From Bacteroides ihuae (lineage in GTDB: Bacteria > Bacteroidota > Bacteroidia > Bacteroidales > Bacteroidaceae), in contig NZ_FNVX01000004.1 in the NCBI RefSeq assembly GCF_900104585.1, positions 496,001-560,000 of the forward strand: DNA of 64,000 bases. Direction: 5' to 3'. How positions within the stretch are numbered: position 1 is the first letter of the stretch; the number at the start of each line of letters is the position of its first letter. Shown piece after piece: positions 17,660 through 25,792 of this stretch. The notes below the pieces were generated by a model. That model did no database searches, was not told the origin of the DNA, and saw nothing but the letters and a program-made list of their open reading frames with translations. A program made the translations under genes and the position numbers.

Positions 17660-18415
17660 ATGAAAAAGTTATTTCTTCCCCTTTTCTTTTTTCTATCTGT
17701 ATTTGTCTTTTTTGCTTGTAGCGATGACAATGATGATTCGAGCATTAAGCTAAACTTCGAGAGCCGATTAACGAGTACTGAAAGTGAGTTTATCTCAGAA
17801 AGCACTTTACTTGATGGCTCTTATTATAGCGACAGCTTTCAGGATGAAGATAGCCTTGTTATCTTCAAGCATTATTATTCAGGAGCAATTCCTAACTACT
17901 ATTTTGCAGGTTTTACATATATGAATAAAACTGATAATAAAACACCTTCAAGTCCAGCTCCTATTACCGGATCAGCAAAAAGTGGCAAAGTTTATCTAGC
18001 CGCATATACGAGTTCTTATACTCCTGCTCAGTTTACAATAAAGAACCCGGCTCTTTACAGCATACAAGGTTTATGGGTCACTAACAGCACATACGCGTAT
18101 AATAGTATGACTGTGGGAGATAGTTATGCTAAAAAATTCACTAAGGGAAGTTGGTATAAATTAACAGCAACGGGATATGACAAAAATAACGCCGAAGTTG
18201 GTACCAGTGAAGTTTATTTAGCTAATTACACCAGCGACAATGATAAGCCTGTAAATAAATGGATCTGGTTTGATTTAAGTGATCTAAGTGAAGCTGTAAG
18301 ATTTCAATTTGATTTAAGCTCTACTGATAATGGAAACTATGGCATGAATACAGCCGCCTATTTCTGCATGGATGATGTAACGCTAACACTAAAACTTCTT
18401 TCCTCTGTTATATAA
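17660..18415 (+). CDS. DUF4465-like surface lipoprotein, B12 locus (BtuH-like candidate)
   Basis: Third gene of the B12 operon, 44 bp after the propeller gene. Signal: PLFFFLSVFVFFAC followed by an acidic SDDNDDSS tail, which in Bacteroides often marks surface export. The 251-residue product has the look of DUF4465 proteins: YYFAGFTYMNKTDN, ITGSAKSGKVYLAAY, YSIQGLWVTNSTYAYNSM and the closing AYFCMDDVTL. Lipoproteins of B12 loci called BtuH bind cobalamin. This gene's position makes it a candidate for that role, but I cannot confirm the family link by eye. It ends before the repeat element and terminator at 18492-18744. Confidence 0.75.
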   Translation: MKKLFLPLFFFLSVFVFFACSDDNDDSSIKLNFESRLTSTESEFISESTLLDGSYYSDSFQDEDSLVIFKHYYSGAIPNYYFAGFTYMNKTDNKTPSSPAPITGSAKSGKVYLAAYTSSYTPAQFTIKNPALYSIQGLWVTNSTYAYNSMTVGDSYAKKFTKGSWYKLTATGYDKNNAEVGTSEVYLANYTSDNDKPVNKWIWFDLSDLSEAVRFQFDLSSTDNGNYGMNTAAYFCMDDVTLTLKLLSSVI

Positions 18416-18491
18416 TTACAAAGAGGATCAGACTATAACGAGAGAAAAATAATTCTGAATAGTTTACACGAAAACAATCATACTAGATCAC

Positions 18492-18578
18492 CGTGGTGAA
18501 GTAGTTAGTTAAGCACGCTGATCTAGTTAGTTCACCGCGCTGAACTAGTTAATTCAGCAGAACCCTATCAGAAGGCTT
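18492..18578. repeat. Intergenic 22-bp tandem repeat element, copy A
   Basis: Three imperfect 22-bp units (18492-18513, 18514-18535, 18536-18557) each carry a CTAGTTAgTTCA-like core and CG-rich joints, followed by a conserved flank to about 18578. The reverse complement aligns with 44377-44470 over roughly 90 bp with only scattered differences. No open frame crosses it. It is a dispersed non-coding repeat of unknown role; the units could fold into stem-loops. Confidence 0.75.
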
Positions 18579-18705
18579 CTAGAGGTAGTTATAAATACGA
18601 ACAAAAAGTCGATAAAGATTAAAGAGAAAGGGTAGATCTCATCTAAACGAATCAACCAATGATCAATAATCATGGAATTATTCAAAAAGACCTCGACGTT
18701 TTTTT

Positions 18706-18744
18706 AAAAGGCCTAAGTGTTTCCGAAAAACACTTAGGCCTTTT
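18706..18744. terminator. Bidirectional terminator between the B12 operon and the PPTase gene
   Basis: Perfect 17-bp stem (18706-18722 with 18728-18744) with a 5-nt loop and A/T tracts at both ends. It lies between two converging genes. Confidence 0.9.
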
Positions 18745-18772
18745 ATTCATAATGAACTGTTACAAAACAATT

Positions 18773-19402
18773 CTACCCTACTTGCCAAGTAAGCACAAAC
18801 TCCGGATGGAGAAGATAATGAATCAGAAACTCCTGCTGAATATCGCTACGGAACTCTTGCGCACGAAACTCACCGGAACATTCTGTTTGGAAAGGATAAA
18901 TACGAAGATGCATTCTGAAGTCAACCTCTGTGATGTCCATGCACTTAAACATTACTTCCTTAGCCGACCAATGCAGAAGCAATGACCAGGTTTCCACACC
19001 CTTATAGAGTGAAATAGGTTCATCCTCACGCATATACTTATGTGCCACTTTGTGCACTCGCTCTCCGTATTGCTCAATATCAATACCAGTTGGAGCCTTA
19101 ACACTAACAATGACAGCCACATAACCTCGAGTATGCGATATGCTGATAAAGTATGAGTGATCAGCCAGATAAGGCTTACCATTGGGATCATAACAGATTT
19201 CCTTTTCTTCACCCAGAAGGGTATAAAGCAAACTGCGAACAGAAAGCCACTCCAAACGGCGATGTGCAGAGGTAAAGCGAGCTAACACGCTTTCATACTT
19301 GGCGTGATGAGGGAACAACGTAAGAAGTTCATCAATAGATTCGTCAGTTTTCCAAACTCCCCATTGATAAGTATTTTCTTTATGTTGCATCAGCACTGCC
19401 AT
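18773..19402 (-). CDS. 4'-phosphopantetheinyl transferase (Sfp-like)
   Basis: This enzyme moves phosphopantetheine from CoA to a carrier-protein serine. The conserved Mg-binding pieces are visible: GIDIEQYGERVHKVAHKYM (Asp and Glu) and LHWSAKEVMFK, separated by the usual distance; SISHTRGYVAVIV lies before them. The start is placed at Met in MAVLMQHKENTYQWGVW (19402). An in-frame ATG at 19456 would add 18 residues and is possible. The gene follows gldE on the same strand, so it is probably in that operon. As the apparent single such enzyme in this window it may serve fatty-acid acyl carrier protein. Confidence 0.87.
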   Translation of the reverse strand: MAVLMQHKENTYQWGVWKTDESIDELLTLFPHHAKYESVLARFTSAHRRLEWLSVRSLLYTLLGEEKEICYDPNGKPYLADHSYFISISHTRGYVAVIVSVKAPTGIDIEQYGERVHKVAHKYMREDEPISLYKGVETWSLLLHWSAKEVMFKCMDITEVDFRMHLRIYPFQTECSGEFRAQEFRSDIQQEFLIHYLLHPEFVLTWQVG

Positions 19403-19491
19403 AGCGACAAGCCTATCAGGATGTAAAGAAGATAAGTAGTAAAAGCAGAATGGCAAACATACCCATAAACAAATGATATTTTTGCGTAATA

Positions 19492-20817
19492 TTAAGGTTC
19501 ATTGATCGAAAATTTAACTTTCAATATTCTGCGAGTATCCATAGCAAGTACCTCGAACTCGTAATTTAAAAAAGATACTTTTTCATGAAGTGCAGGAAAC
19601 TCGCCTTTTATTTCGAGTAACAACCCAGCCAAGGTATCAGAGTCACCGGCAACTTTCACGAAATCATCTTCATTCGCACCAATGATCTTATAAAAGTCAC
19701 TTAGTTGAGTCTTTGCTTCAAACACCCAGGTATGATCATTAAGGACGACATAAGTTTGTTCTTCATCATCATATTCATCATTTATTTCCCCCACTATCTC
19801 CTCAATAATATCTTCCATAGTCACAATGCCTGAATTTCCACCAAATTCATCGACCACAATAGCTATGTGAATCTTATTCGTCTGAAAGTCTCGCAATAAA
19901 TCATCAATCATCTTTGTTTCGGGTACAAAATAGGCCGGACGCATAAGTGATTGCCAACGAAAATTATCTCCCTTATTGATGTGCGGTAGCAAGTCTTTAA
20001 TATAAAGTATACCTTTTATGTTATCACGAGAGCCTGAATAAACTGGAATCCGTGAATAAGCATTTTCAACGATACATTGCAATACTTCTTTGAAGGTAAC
20101 ACGAATATCAAGGTCCATCACGTCAAGACGAGAAGTCATCACCTCCTTAGCCGTTTCTCCTCCAAAACGTATAATACCTTCAAGAATTCTATTCTCTTCA
20201 GAGATCTCTGCTTTATCTGTTAATTCTAAAGCATGAGATAGCTCATCTACGGATATATTGCGACTTTTGCGTACAAAGTATTTATTCAAAAAACCAGTGG
20301 AACTAACCAACACAGAGGCTATCGGATAAAACAACGTTCGAAGCATCCAGATACCTGGTGCAGCAAAACGACAAAAAGTTAATGTCTTCTGAGCAGAATA
20401 AATTTTTGGCATTATTTCGCCAAACAATAGCAATAAAAAGGTGAGAACAACAGTCAAGACCAGAAACTCTAGAAATGGTGTGCTAAATTCAAAGCTATCC
20501 ATAAAGAAGAAGTTGCACAGCATGATGATAGTTACATTCACAAAATTGTTACTAATAAGAATCGTGGCTAACAATCGCTGTGAATGATCTAGCAAGTTAC
20601 TGATTTTTTCGTCTGACGGATGGCTACGCTCTTCAATGCTGTGCAAATCAGAAGGCGATAGAGAAAAAAAAGCTATTTCAGAGGCTGAAGCAAATCCAGA
20701 AACAACTAATAGCAAACCGGCTAAGATCATAGCCACAATTGCAGACAAAGAAGGAGAGTGTACGGTTACACCGTTAAAGAAAGTTGCCAGTTGGCATAAA
20801 TAAGCGTCCGGGTCCAA
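19492..20817 (-). CDS. gldE: GldE/CorC-HlyC-type membrane protein with CBS domains
   Basis: The 441-residue product has a DUF21/CNNM membrane domain with about four helices (SAIVAMILAGLLLVVSGFAS, ATILISNNFVNVTIIML, FLVLTVVLTFLLLLFGEIMPK, and LRTLFYPIASVLVSS). A CBS pair follows (VMTSRLDVMDLDI, YSRIPVYSGSRDNIKGILYI, HIAIVVDEFGGNSGIVTMED), then a C-terminal CorC_HlyC domain. Homologues are linked to Mg2+ or Co2+ homeostasis. In Bacteroidetes the one next to ssb and mutY is called GldE, after gliding species. There is no gldD beside it and no gliding genes are seen, so a transport-related role is more likely here. It is 118 bp downstream of ssb. Confidence 0.9.
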   Translation of the reverse strand: MDPDAYLCQLATFFNGVTVHSPSLSAIVAMILAGLLLVVSGFASASEIAFFSLSPSDLHSIEERSHPSDEKISNLLDHSQRLLATILISNNFVNVTIIMLCNFFFMDSFEFSTPFLEFLVLTVVLTFLLLLFGEIMPKIYSAQKTLTFCRFAAPGIWMLRTLFYPIASVLVSSTGFLNKYFVRKSRNISVDELSHALELTDKAEISEENRILEGIIRFGGETAKEVMTSRLDVMDLDIRVTFKEVLQCIVENAYSRIPVYSGSRDNIKGILYIKDLLPHINKGDNFRWQSLMRPAYFVPETKMIDDLLRDFQTNKIHIAIVVDEFGGNSGIVTMEDIIEEIVGEINDEYDDEEQTYVVLNDHTWVFEAKTQLSDFYKIIGANEDDFVKVAGDSDTLAGLLLEIKGEFPALHEKVSFLNYEFEVLAMDTRRILKVKFSINEP

Positions 20818-20935
20818 AGAATTTGGTTTTAGTTAAACAATAGATATTAGTCGAAGAAAGAAAAAAGAAGAACACCACCCTTGCATTGCACAAACACAAC
20901 ATTCCGGTTCAATTTCCGATCTCCAACTTTATATT

Positions 20936-21379
20936 TTAAAATGGCAAATCGTCTGCCGAATTATCTTGTACAGGAGTAGAAGCCGCTTGAGGCTGCTGTG
21001 TTTGCCCAGCCGAAGGAGTTGATTGCGGAGCATAAGTGCCCGCAGCTTTAGGAGTAAGCATTTCCATGTTATCAACAAAAATCTCGGTAACATAACGCTT
21101 TACACCTGCCTGGTCATCATAAGAACGAGTTCTTATTTTTCCTTCAATATAAAGTTTATCTCCTTTGTGAATGTATTTCTCGGCTGTTTCTGCCAGTCCG
21201 CGCCACAGAACGAGGTTATGCCATTCCGTTCTTTCAGGAACTTGAGTGCCATTGGCCAAAGTATATGCACGTTCAGAGGTTGCCAGAGGAAAGCTAGCTA
21301 CAGCAATGCCTGTATCAAGATATCTCACTTCAGGATCTTTACCTACATTTCCTAACAAAATTATTTTATTTACTGACAT
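20936..21379 (-). CDS. ssb: Single-stranded DNA-binding protein
   Basis: The 147-residue product has an N-terminal OB fold starting MSVNKIILLGNVGKDPEVRY, with WHNLVLWRGLAETAEKYIHKG and KLYIEGKIRTRSYDDQ. It then has a Gln/Pro/Ser-rich flexible linker and the acidic tip DDLPF that binds replication and repair partners. The length is typical. It has its own promoter at 21439-21470 and sits between mutY and gldE, the arrangement usual in the phylum. Confidence 0.97.
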   Translation of the reverse strand: MSVNKIILLGNVGKDPEVRYLDTGIAVASFPLATSERAYTLANGTQVPERTEWHNLVLWRGLAETAEKYIHKGDKLYIEGKIRTRSYDDQAGVKRYVTEIFVDNMEMLTPKAAGTYAPQSTPSAGQTQQPQAASTPVQDNSADDLPF

Positions 21380-21438
21380 AGTTTCTTTTTTTTAAGAGTT
21401 AATGGCTCGTTCAAACCATAATGATTACATTCCGCTGC

Positions 21439-21470
21439 CAAAATTAAACAGAATAACAACATCATGCAAG
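21439..21470 (-). promoter_or_regulatory. ssb promoter
   Basis: Read on the minus strand: CTTG at 21470-21467 (-33, three of four bases), 20-bp spacer, TAATTTTG at 21446-21439 (-7, exact). The ATG is 60 bp downstream. Confidence 0.6.
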
Positions 21471-21484
21471 AATCAAACCAACTT

Positions 21485-22528
21485 TTAGAGATATTTCTCA
21501 AAGAAAATATGCACCAAGCGAGAAACAGCATATTTGCCTAGCTCCTCTTTCCTAACCTTCATGTATTTTGAACAGGATTGTGAACCATCCGGCAAAACCA
21601 CTTCATAGAAATTCGCATAAATCACTCTGTGCGAAAGTACATGTTTCACATCCCGACAGACAAGTCGAATTACAGGGGATTCGCCAGAACAGAAAAGATC
21701 GCGCACTTGATCTAAAGCAAGAAAATCTTCTTCTGCAAACGAATGAGGAGTCTCTATCAAAGGCAATTCGAACAAATTTTTCCAAATATCATTATCTGTG
21801 CGTTTATTAATAAAGGTAAAGTCACCCATGCTCACATACAAATAATTAAAGTAGCGATTGGTTGTTTTCGTTTTATGCTGTTTTACCGGCAAAAGCTTGA
21901 CTTGACCTTTTGATAAAGCAACACAACTATCGGATAACGGACAACGGGCACAATCCGGAGTAGAGGGAGTGCACTGAATAGCACCAAAATCCATTATTGC
22001 TTGGTTATAAAGAGCCGGACGTTTTTTATCCAGTAAATCTGCGGCAAAAGCAGCAAAAAGCTTCTTACCCTGAGTCGAATCAATAGGTACCTCAATGCCA
22101 AGATAGCGTGACAAGACCCGATAAACATTGCCATCTACTACTGCATAAGGCATATTATAAGCAAAAGAACAGATTGCCGCAGCCGTATATTCTCCCACTC
22201 CTTTTAAAGCAAGCACTTTGGTATAAGTGTTAGGAAAAATACCATTTATGCTTTTAGCAGCAGCATGCAGATTGCGAGCACGAGAATAATACCCTAATCC
22301 CTGCCAATATTTCAGAACTTCATCCTCATCAGCCTCAGCCAAGGCAATAACAGAAGGAAAACGTTCAATAAATCGAAGAAAATAATTATATCCTTGAGCC
22401 ACCCTTGTTTGTTGCAATATTATTTCTGAGATCCAAATCTTATACGGATCCGTGATGTCTCTCCAAGGAAGGTCGCGCTTGTACATTTCGTACCAACTTA
22501 TCAACCTATCACTAAATTGTCTATTCAT
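21485..22528 (-). CDS. mutY: A/G-specific adenine DNA glycosylase
   Basis: The enzyme removes adenine mispaired with 8-oxoguanine. It has RDLPWRDITDPYKIWISEII (about 16-35, including the catalytic Glu) then LQQTRV, a helix-hairpin-helix LKGVGEYTAAAI, the Asp of VVDGNVYRVLSRYLG, and a 4Fe-4S motif with spacing C-6-C-2-C-5-C in CTPSTPDCARCPLSDSC. A C-terminal NUDIX-like domain recognises 8-oxoG. The start is taken at MNRQFSDRLISWYE (22528), since the 12 extra residues of the longer frame do not fit the family. It diverges from the HU gene. Confidence 0.96.
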   Translation of the reverse strand: MNRQFSDRLISWYEMYKRDLPWRDITDPYKIWISEIILQQTRVAQGYNYFLRFIERFPSVIALAEADEDEVLKYWQGLGYYSRARNLHAAAKSINGIFPNTYTKVLALKGVGEYTAAAICSFAYNMPYAVVDGNVYRVLSRYLGIEVPIDSTQGKKLFAAFAADLLDKKRPALYNQAIMDFGAIQCTPSTPDCARCPLSDSCVALSKGQVKLLPVKQHKTKTTNRYFNYLYVSMGDFTFINKRTDNDIWKNLFELPLIETPHSFAEEDFLALDQVRDLFCSGESPVIRLVCRDVKHVLSHRVIYANFYEVVLPDGSQSCSKYMKVRKEELGKYAVSRLVHIFFEKYL

Positions 22529-22561
22529 ATATTTCCTAAAAATAGTATAAATTATGAAATC

Positions 22562-22591
22562 CAAAAGTAGCTATTTATAGCCGCAAACAAA
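22562..22591 (-). promoter_or_regulatory. mutY promoter
   Basis: Minus strand: TTTG (22591-22588), 18-bp spacer, TACTTTTG (22569-22562). The boxes are exact; the spacer is one base shorter than usual. Confidence 0.5.
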
Positions 22592-22640
22592 TCATAAGTA
22601 ACTAACAAACAGAGTTTTTTAGAAAAATGTTCTGCAGATA

Positions 22641-22672
22641 TTTTTTTAGGAACCTAAAAACCTCTATATTTG
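22641..22672 (+). promoter_or_regulatory. Promoter of the HU-family gene
   Basis: TTTT (22641-22644), 20-bp spacer, TATATTTG (22665-22672, exact -7). The start site falls near 22679, and the HU ATG is at 22736. Confidence 0.6.
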
Positions 22673-22735
22673 CATTCCCAAAATCCGGAGAGAAGTTCAC
22701 TACGGAATATAGTAATAATATTTTTTAAGAAAAAA

Positions 22736-23011
22736 ATGACTAAGGCAGATATTGTAAGCGAGATCGCAAAGAATACCGGTATTGATAAAGTGACAGTGCT
22801 TATAACGGTGGAAGCATTTATGGAAGCGGTAAAAGATTCTTTGGTAAAAGAAGAGAATGTCTATCTTCGGGGATTTGGTAGTTTTGTTGTGAAAAAAAGA
22901 GCACAAAAAACAGCCCGTAATATCTCGAAAAATACTACGATCATCATTCCGGAACATAATATACCGGCATTCAGACCTGCAAAAGAATTATCGGTTGCAG
23001 TTAAAAAATAG
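22736..23011 (+). CDS. HU-family DNA-binding protein
   Basis: The 91-residue product begins MTKADIVSEIAKNTGIDK and has the HU signature region VYLRGFGSFVVKKR and the DNA-contact tip IPAFRPAK. HU dimers bend and compact DNA. An in-frame ATG at 22670 overlaps the -7 box, so the ATG at 22736 is chosen. The product and the next tiny ribosomal gene are likely co-transcribed (39-bp gap). The adjacency to mutY and rng is conserved across Bacteroidetes. Confidence 0.95.
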   Translation: MTKADIVSEIAKNTGIDKVTVLITVEAFMEAVKDSLVKEENVYLRGFGSFVVKKRAQKTARNISKNTTIIIPEHNIPAFRPAKELSVAVKK

Positions 23012-23050
23012 CAATAATTAAGAGTATTAACCCAATAAAATGTAGAAGCT

Positions 23051-23143
23051 ATGCCAAGCGGAAAAAAAAGAAAAAGACATAAAATGTCTACGCACAAGCG
23101 GAAAAAAAGACTAAGAAAGAACAGACATAAAACCAAGAAATGA
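23051..23143 (+). CDS. Small basic ribosomal protein, bL38 (AURKAIP1/COX24-like)
   Basis: A 30-residue open frame starts MPSGKKRKRHKMSTHKRKKR and ends at TGA 23141-23143; about two thirds of its residues are Lys, Arg or His. This matches the short Bacteroidetes proteins annotated as AURKAIP1/COX24-domain proteins and identified as ribosomal protein bL38, related to mitochondrial mS38. The gene is easily missed because of its length. It lies between HU and the terminator at 23168-23211, so it should share the HU promoter. The family recognition is from memory but the sequence is distinctive. Confidence 0.88.
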   Translation: MPSGKKRKRHKMSTHKRKKRLRKNRHKTKK

Positions 23144-23167
23144 TTTTTTAGTCTGCTAAACAGAAAT

Positions 23168-23211
23168 AAAGAACAAACTTGTGAAGCTAATGTCTTTCAA
23201 GTTTGTTCTTT
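23168..23211 (+). terminator. Terminator after bL38 gene
   Basis: A perfect 14-bp stem (23168-23181 with 23198-23211) around a 16-nt loop, ending in T-rich sequence. It lies 24 bp beyond the bL38 stop. Confidence 0.8.
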
Positions 23212-23286
23212 GTTTAAAGACACTAACCATGAACAAATAATTAAATTAAACGTTCATTTTTAAATTAATAATATTAGGAAACAGTA

Positions 23287-24861
23287 GTGACAAGCGAACT
23301 AGTAGTAGACGTACAGCCCAAAGAAGTATCTATAGCCTTACTTGAAGATAAAAGTTTGGTGGAACTTCAAAGCGAAGGAAGAAATATTTCTTTCTCTGTG
23401 GGCAATATGTATTTAGGCCGCATTAAGAAATTAATGCCGGGACTAAATGCCTGCTTTGTAGATGTTGGTTACGAGAAAGATGCTTTCCTTCATTATTTAG
23501 ACCTAGGACCTCAATTTAACTCACTCGAAAAGTACGTAAAGCAAACATTAAGCGACAAAAAAAAGCTTGCTCCAATTACTAAGGCAACCATGCTTCCCGA
23601 TCTTGATAAAGATGGCACTATAGCCAATCTAGTAAAGGTAGGACAAGAAGTAGTGGTGCAAATTGTTAAGGAACCGATTTCAACTAAGGGGCCAAGACTT
23701 ACCTCCGAGATTTCTTTCGCAGGAAGATATTTGGTATTAATACCTTTTAATGATAAGGTTTCTGTATCTCAAAAAATTAAATCGGGAGAAGAACGCGCCC
23801 GCCTCAAGCAGTTATTAATGAGCATAAAACCGAAAAATTTCGGAGTAATTGTTCGTACCGTAGCCGAAGGAAAGCGTGTTGCAGAACTCGATGGAGAGCT
23901 TAAAGTTTTGTTAAAACATTGGGAAGAAAGCATTACTAAAGTGCAAAAGGCAACCAAGTTTCCGACACTTATTTATGAGGAAACAAGCCGCGCTGTTGCT
24001 TTATTGCGAGATCTATTTAACCCTTCTTTCGAAAACATCTTCGTCAACAATGAAGCTGTATATAACGAAATAAGAGACTATGTAGCTCTAATCGCGCCTG
24101 AGCGTGAAAACCTTGTAAAACTATACAAGGGGCAACTTCCTCTTTACGACAATTTTGGTATTACCAAACAAATCAAATCGTCATTTGGCAAAACGATTTC
24201 TTACAAAAGCGGAGCCTATCTGATCATTGAACATACCGAGGCACTTCACGTTGTAGACGTGAACAGCGGTAATCGCACTAAGAATGCCAATGGACAGGAA
24301 GGAAACGCACTTGAAGTTAATCTGGGAGCAGCCGATGAGCTAGCTCGCCAATTGCGACTAAGAGATATGGGTGGTATTATCGTAATTGACTTCATTGACA
24401 TGAATGAAGCCGAAAATCGTCAAAAGCTTTACGAACGGATGTGTGCCAACATGCAAAAGGACAGAGCAAGACACAATATCTTGCCTCTAAGTAAATTCGG
24501 GTTAATGCAGATTACCCGACAACGAGTTCGTCCGGCAATGGATGTTAATACTCTTGAAACCTGTCCCACTTGCTTTGGAAAAGGTACCATTAAATCCTCT
24601 ATCCTCTTCACTGATACTTTAGAGAGTAAAATTGAATATTTGGTCTATAAATTGAAGATTAAGAAGTTCTCATTACACATCCACCCGTACATTGCTGCAT
24701 ACGTAAATCAGGGACTTGTGTCGCTGAAACGTAAATGGCAAATTAAGTATGGGCTCGGTATCAAAATTATTCCTAATCAGAAATTAGCTTTTCTGGAATA
24801 TATATTTTATGATTCCAATGGAGAAGAAATTGATATGAAGGAAGAATTTGAAATTAAATAA
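23287..24861 (+). CDS. rng: Ribonuclease E/G family endoribonuclease
   Basis: The 524-residue product starts at a GTG codon (23287), giving MTSELVVDVQPKEVSIALLE; no in-frame ATG gives a better start. It has an S1-like RNA-binding domain (NMYLGRIKKLMPGLNACFVDVG, about 40-130) and the RNase H-like/DNase I-like catalytic core with VVDVNSGN and IVIDFIDM (the acidic Mg ligands). The Zn-link motif is TCPTCFGKGT. It lacks the long degradosome tail of RNase E, so it matches RNase G (CafA). It processes rRNA and mRNA. The neighbouring HU and mutY genes are the conserved setting. Confidence 0.95.
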   Translation: MTSELVVDVQPKEVSIALLEDKSLVELQSEGRNISFSVGNMYLGRIKKLMPGLNACFVDVGYEKDAFLHYLDLGPQFNSLEKYVKQTLSDKKKLAPITKATMLPDLDKDGTIANLVKVGQEVVVQIVKEPISTKGPRLTSEISFAGRYLVLIPFNDKVSVSQKIKSGEERARLKQLLMSIKPKNFGVIVRTVAEGKRVAELDGELKVLLKHWEESITKVQKATKFPTLIYEETSRAVALLRDLFNPSFENIFVNNEAVYNEIRDYVALIAPERENLVKLYKGQLPLYDNFGITKQIKSSFGKTISYKSGAYLIIEHTEALHVVDVNSGNRTKNANGQEGNALEVNLGAADELARQLRLRDMGGIIVIDFIDMNEAENRQKLYERMCANMQKDRARHNILPLSKFGLMQITRQRVRPAMDVNTLETCPTCFGKGTIKSSILFTDTLESKIEYLVYKLKIKKFSLHIHPYIAAYVNQGLVSLKRKWQIKYGLGIKIIPNQKLAFLEYIFYDSNGEEIDMKEEFEIK

Positions 24862-24862
24862 A

Positions 24863-24903
24863 AAGAAGGCTGCCATTAAAAGAATGAGCAGCCTTCTTTT
24901 TTT
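24863..24903 (+). terminator. Terminator after rng
   Basis: An 11-bp stem (24863-24873 with 24888-24898), a 14-nt loop and a following run of T. It is immediately after the rng stop. Confidence 0.9.
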
Positions 24904-25011
24904 ACTTCCAAGCGCACAAAGTAAAAAAGAGACAGAAGTCGTTTTCCAAAGAAGTACAATCTTTTTTCTTTGCAGGTAATAAGAATAAACCGAGAATCAT
25001 TTATATTTGTA

Positions 25012-25019
25012 AGTGAAAA
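25012..25019 (+). promoter_or_regulatory. -7 element of plsC
   Basis: TATATTTG, an exact -7 match 10 bp before the ATG. If used, the mRNA would be almost leaderless. No -33 match was found at the expected spacing. Confidence 0.4.
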
Positions 25020-25029
25020 ATAAAAGAGC

Positions 25030-25785
25030 ATGAGAATACTATACTACATTTATCAAATCTGTATTGCACTACCTATTTTAGTCATACTCACTATTATTAC
25101 AGCACTAGTAACCACCATCGGTTCATTGTTAGGAGGCGCACATATCTGGGGATATTATCCCGGAAAAATCTGGTCACGACTTATTTGCATTTTCTTATTA
25201 ATATCAGTGAAGGTTTATGGACGTGAAAATCTTCATAAACAGACTTCGTATGTATTTGTACCCAACCATCAAGGAGCTTTCGACATTTTTCTTATCTATG
25301 GATATTTAGGACGAAACTTTAAATGGATGATGAAAAAGAGCTTAAGGAAAATTCCGTTAGTTGGGAAAGCTTGCCAAAGCGCAGGACATATTTTCGTAGA
25401 GCGTTCAGGACCTAAAAGAGTATTGGGAAGCATTCATAAAGCCAAAAGTTCATTAATCAATGGCGTCTCTCTTGTAGTCTTTCCAGAAGGAGCACGCACC
25501 TTTACAGGCCATATGGGATATTTCAAGAAAGGTGCTTTTCAGTTGGCTGATGATTTACAGCTTCCCGTTGTACCGGTGACTATTGACGGTTCTTTTGAAA
25601 TATTACCACGTACAGGAAAATGGATTCACCGCTACCGCATGATACTTACCATACATGAACCAATTCTACCAAAGAGCAAGGGTCTCGAAAACATCAGAGC
25701 AACCATGAATGAAGCTTACAAAGCTGTAGAAAGCGCTATGCCCGAAAAATATAAAGGAATGGTACGTAATGAAGATCAGGACTAA
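25030..25785 (+). CDS. plsC: 1-acyl-sn-glycerol-3-phosphate acyltransferase
   Basis: The 251-residue product has an N-terminal membrane helix (QICIALPILVILTIITALV) and the acyltransferase motifs: VPNHQGAFDIF (His and Asp of HX4D, about 79-86), the glycerol-phosphate-binding VFPEGARTFTG, and LPVVPVTIDGS. It makes phosphatidic acid in membrane phospholipid synthesis. It is a single-gene unit convergent with the DUF4369 gene; the stop is only 7 bp from that gene's stop. Confidence 0.93.
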   Translation: MRILYYIYQICIALPILVILTIITALVTTIGSLLGGAHIWGYYPGKIWSRLICIFLLISVKVYGRENLHKQTSYVFVPNHQGAFDIFLIYGYLGRNFKWMMKKSLRKIPLVGKACQSAGHIFVERSGPKRVLGSIHKAKSSLINGVSLVVFPEGARTFTGHMGYFKKGAFQLADDLQLPVVPVTIDGSFEILPRTGKWIHRYRMILTIHEPILPKSKGLENIRATMNEAYKAVESAMPEKYKGMVRNEDQD

Positions 25786-25792
25786 ATATTTA

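Noticed and set aside
18492..18557. 22-bp repeats considered as a CRISPR array
   Set aside because: The units are contiguous and have no spacers; no cas genes are near.
18659..18985. Plus-strand open frame of 108 codons
   Set aside because: It runs through the terminator hairpin and lies antisense to the phosphopantetheinyl transferase gene.
19416..19466. Minus-strand 16-codon frame after gldE, resembling the start of a lipoprotein signal (candidate gldD remnant)
   Set aside because: It is too short, ends in a stop where a Cys would be needed, and chance hydrophobic frames of this size are common.
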